Shown here: one piece after another, positions 45,140-47,223 of the stretch | Layout of the letters: each line of letters starts with the position of its first letter | Position numbering within the stretch: position 1 is the first letter of the stretch | Origin: DATKZH01 sp964475955 | Lineage (GTDB): Bacteria > Planctomycetota > Planctomycetia > Pirellulales > Thermoguttaceae | Length of the DNA stretch: 47,223 nt | Direction of reading: 5' to 3' | Assembly: GCA_964475955.1 (NCBI GenBank) | Contig: CAYYZY010000044.1 | Location: 1-47,223, forward strand | Made by a program: the position numbers and the translations under genes | Notes under the pieces: model-generated | What the model was told of the DNA's origin: nothing | The model's input: the letters and a program-made list of their open reading frames with translations, nothing else | Databases searched by the model: none

Positions 45140-46444
45140 ATGGATACTGTGAAGGTCGCCGTCGTCGGGTTTGGGACCATCGGATCGGGGGTCGCGAAGC
45201 TCCTTCTGGAGAGTACCGACCGGATCTCGCGGCACGTGGGCCGCCGGGTGGAGTTGGCCTGCGTGGTCGACAAGGACCTGAGCCGCACGCGCAACGTCGA
45301 TCTGCCGCCCGGGCTGCTTACCGATGACCTCGCCCGGGCCACCGAAGACCCCCAGATCGTGGCAGTGGCCCAGTTGATCGGGGGGCTCGAGCCGGCCCGA
45401 ACGATCATGCGGAAGCTGCTCGCCTCGGGCAAGGACGTGGTGACGGCCAACAAGGCGCTCTTGGCGGAGCACGGGCCGGAGCTTTTCGACCGGGCGCGGG
45501 AGCTGGGCCGGTCGATCGCGTTCGAGGGCTCCGTGGCCGGGGGCATCCCGATCATCGCGGCGATCGGACAGTGTCTTGCGGCCAACCGGATCGAGTCGCT
45601 TCACGCGATCCTCAACGGGACGAGCAATTTCATCCTCACGCAGATGGAGGAGCGGGGCACCGACTACGCCGCCTCGGTGGCCGAGGCCCAAAAGCGGGGT
45701 TACGCGGAGGCGGACCCCACGATGGACGTGGACGGAACCGACGCCGCCCAGAAGCTGGCCATCCTGGCGCATTTGGCGTTCGGCGCCCGAGTCGGGTGGA
45801 AGGACGTGCCCCGCGCGGGGATCACGACCGTCGACGTGGCCGACCTCCGGTACGCCAACGAGCTGGGCTACAGCATCAAGCTGCTGGCGGTGGCCGAGTT
45901 GGTGCCCGAGGGGCTCGAGTTGCACGTCTCGCCCACGCTGGTGCGGCATCGCACGCCGCTGGCCGAGGTGCGCGGGGCGTACAACGCGGTGCGCGTGGTG
46001 GGCGACGCGGTGGGCCGGGTCTTCTTCCACGGTTTGGGGGCGGGCCAGATGCCCACGGCTTCGGCCGTCGTCGCCGACCTGATCGACACCGTCGTGGGGC
46101 GCACGGCTATCACGTCGCGCGCGCTGAACCTCTGGTCCGAAGAGCACGCGGCACCGGTCGCCGCACGCGATCCGGCCAAGATCCCCGGCCGCTTCTACCT
46201 CCGCTTGAACGTGGAAGACCGGCCGGGCGTGCTGGCCGAGATTGCGGGCATCCTGGGCCGACACGATATTTCCATCTCCTCGGTGATCCAACACGAGACC
46301 GACGAGGAGAACGACGACAACGTGGTTCCCCTGGTCATTATGACCCATACCGCCAACGAGGGGGCCATGGCCACGGCGATCGGCGAGATCGACCGTTCGC
46401 GGTTCGTCCGCCCGGGCACGGTGCGGATGCGCGTGCGGGACTAG
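45140..46444 (+). CDS. hom: Homoserine dehydrogenase with ACT domain
   Basis: A 434-residue NAD(P)-dependent homoserine dehydrogenase, converting aspartate semialdehyde to homoserine for threonine and methionine synthesis. The Rossmann motif is VAVVGFGTIGSGVA near residue 6. Family signatures are DVVTANKALLAEHG, GSVAGGIPII, NGTSNFILTQME and YAEADPTMDVDGTDAAQKLAIL, with the catalytic Lys and Asp region intact. A C-terminal ACT domain (about 350-430, FYLRLNVEDRPGVLAEIAGI) should bind threonine for feedback inhibition. GGAAG (45130-45134) supports the start at 45140 over ATG 45125. The ApgM-like gene follows, 108 bases away. Confidence 0.95.
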   Translation: MDTVKVAVVGFGTIGSGVAKLLLESTDRISRHVGRRVELACVVDKDLSRTRNVDLPPGLLTDDLARATEDPQIVAVAQLIGGLEPARTIMRKLLASGKDVVTANKALLAEHGPELFDRARELGRSIAFEGSVAGGIPIIAAIGQCLAANRIESLHAILNGTSNFILTQMEERGTDYAASVAEAQKRGYAEADPTMDVDGTDAAQKLAILAHLAFGARVGWKDVPRAGITTVDVADLRYANELGYSIKLLAVAELVPEGLELHVSPTLVRHRTPLAEVRGAYNAVRVVGDAVGRVFFHGLGAGQMPTASAVVADLIDTVVGRTAITSRALNLWSEEHAAPVAARDPAKIPGRFYLRLNVEDRPGVLAEIAGILGRHDISISSVIQHETDEENDDNVVPLVIMTHTANEGAMATAIGEIDRSRFVRPGTVRMRVRD

Positions 46445-46446
46445 AA

Positions 46447-46488
46447 GAAGGATGAAGGGTGAAGGGTGAAGGATGAATGGTGAATGGC
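46447..46488. repeat. Heptanucleotide repeat tract between hom and apgM
   Basis: GAAGGAT, GAAGGGT x2, GAAGGAT, GAATGGT, GAATGGC, six units in 7-base register, beginning three bases after the hom stop. Confidence 0.85.
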
Positions 46489-46552
46489 GCGCGTCGGGGG
46501 GTTGGGAGGCGCGTGGCGAAATCGGGAACGGTCATTTGGCTGAGCGGTCTTC

Positions 46553-47223
46553 ATGAAATACGCGATCATCATTCCGGACGGTTGTGCCGACGAGGCCCAG
46601 GAGTCGCTCGGCGGCAAGACGCCGCTGGAGGCCGCCCACCTGCCGGCCATGGACGCCGTGGTCGCCGAGGGCGTGGTGGGCCGTTCGTTCAACGTGCCCG
46701 ACTCGCTGCCGCCCGGCTCCGACGTGGCCAACCTGAGCCTCTTCGGCTACGATCCCCTGAAGTACTTCACCGGCCGGGCCCCCCTGGAGGCGGCGGCCCA
46801 GGGCATCGAGCTCGGGCCCGACGACTGGGCCGTGCGCTGCAACCTGGTGACGATCGAAGACCAGGTGATGCGCGACTTCACTGCGGGCCACGTCTCGACG
46901 GAAGAGGCGGCCGAGCTGATCGGGGCCGTGCAGGAGGAACTGGGCTCCGAGCACGTGCAGTTCTACCCCGGCGTCAGCTATCGCAACCTGCTGGTCTTCC
47001 GCGCCTCGGGCGGCCCCCCCCCCTTCTCTCGCGATACGCGGACCGCCCCTCCCCACGACCTGACCGACCACTCGGTTCTCGACGACTACCCGCGCGGCCC
47101 GGGAAGCGACGTGCTCAACGACCTGATGAGCCGCAGCGTGGCCCTGTTCGAGAACCGCCCGGTGAACGTCGCCCGCGGCCGCGAGGGGAATTGCGTTCGA
47201 TCAAGGACGGGCCGGGCCGAGCC
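46553..47223 (+). CDS. apgM: ApgM-family phosphoglycerate mutase or homoserine kinase (3' cut off)
   Basis: The start of a cofactor-independent phosphoglycerate mutase-family enzyme (alkaline phosphatase superfamily, archaeal ApgM/COG3635 type). It opens MKYAIIIPDGCADEAQES with the metal-binding Asp, then TPLEAAHLPAMDAVVAEG, PPGSDVANLSLFGYDP with the catalytic Ser region, YFTGRAPLEAAAQGIELGP, RCNLVTIEDQVMRDFTAGHVST, PPHDLTDHS and PRGPGSDVLNDLM. The gene runs off the window. From about 47175 the sequence stops matching the family and a different frame reads QGRAGPS, so the contig end is probably unreliable. Directly after hom, it may act in threonine synthesis instead of glycolysis. No clear ribosome site at 46553. 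Confidence 0.88.
   Translation, partial: MKYAIIIPDGCADEAQESLGGKTPLEAAHLPAMDAVVAEGVVGRSFNVPDSLPPGSDVANLSLFGYDPLKYFTGRAPLEAAAQGIELGPDDWAVRCNLVTIEDQVMRDFTAGHVSTEEAAELIGAVQEELGSEHVQFYPGVSYRNLLVFRASGGPPPFSRDTRTAPPHDLTDHSVLDDYPRGPGSDVLNDLMSRSVALFENRPVNVARGREGNCVRSRTGRAE

Overview
The window is very GC-rich (44 of 60 bases in one sampled stretch, 4141-4200) and reads as a chromosomal piece of a planctomycete, probably from the Pirellulales. The grounds are a YTV-repeat cell-wall-type protein, a DUF1080 protein, CRTAC1/ASPIC-UnbV proteins, a planctomycete-type cytochrome c (propeller plus CxxCH) protein, a VIT-VWA protein, many exported proteins of unassigned substrate, and intergenic spaces packed with inverted repeats. 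No rRNA, tRNA or CRISPR array was recognised. The sequence ends inside a gene at 47223.

Layout. 1-9000: exported VIT-VWA protein, small cupin, DegQ/HtrA protease, a repeat-rich spacer (5241-5906), an exported TIM-barrel-like hydrolase on the minus strand and a neutral-ceramidase-like protein. 9320-12050: a lower-GC island of four consecutive small modules (DUF6602 nuclease-like protein; two-helix membrane protein; unknown protein; PIN toxin-like protein plus small partner). Each starts 14-22 bases after an integron-core-like heptamer, and two have their stop codon inside an attC-like hairpin. I read this as a degenerate integron cassette array with no integrase in view. 12100-15050: SEC-C protein, a VWA gene broken by a 26-bp tandem duplication, an exported methyltransferase and csrA. 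15350-20960: FtsX-type ABC permease and its ATPase, preceded by a prenyltransferase-fold protein. 21160-31640 (plus strand): DUF1080, HEAT, YTV, BRCT-MerR-TPR fusion, polytopic membrane protein and a 1186-residue TPR/VCBS/UnbV lipoprotein. 31669-35550 (minus): two orphan LivK-like binding proteins, a retropepsin-like protein with a 37-residue neighbour, and an antitoxin remnant. 35882-44043 (minus): a four-gene redox operon (propeller/cytochrome, CRTAC1, a 10-haem cytochrome/YTVN/MauG-like fusion, and a Reg_prop propeller). 44426-47223: PilZ protein, homoserine dehydrogenase (hom) and an ApgM-family enzyme that may serve as homoserine kinase.

Promoter-like sites recur with one pattern, a TTGNNN -35 and a TAGGAT or TAGAAT -10. 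The gap between the ABC permease and ATPase genes, the ATPase stop codon and the hom-apgM gap all carry 7-bp periodic repeat tracts.
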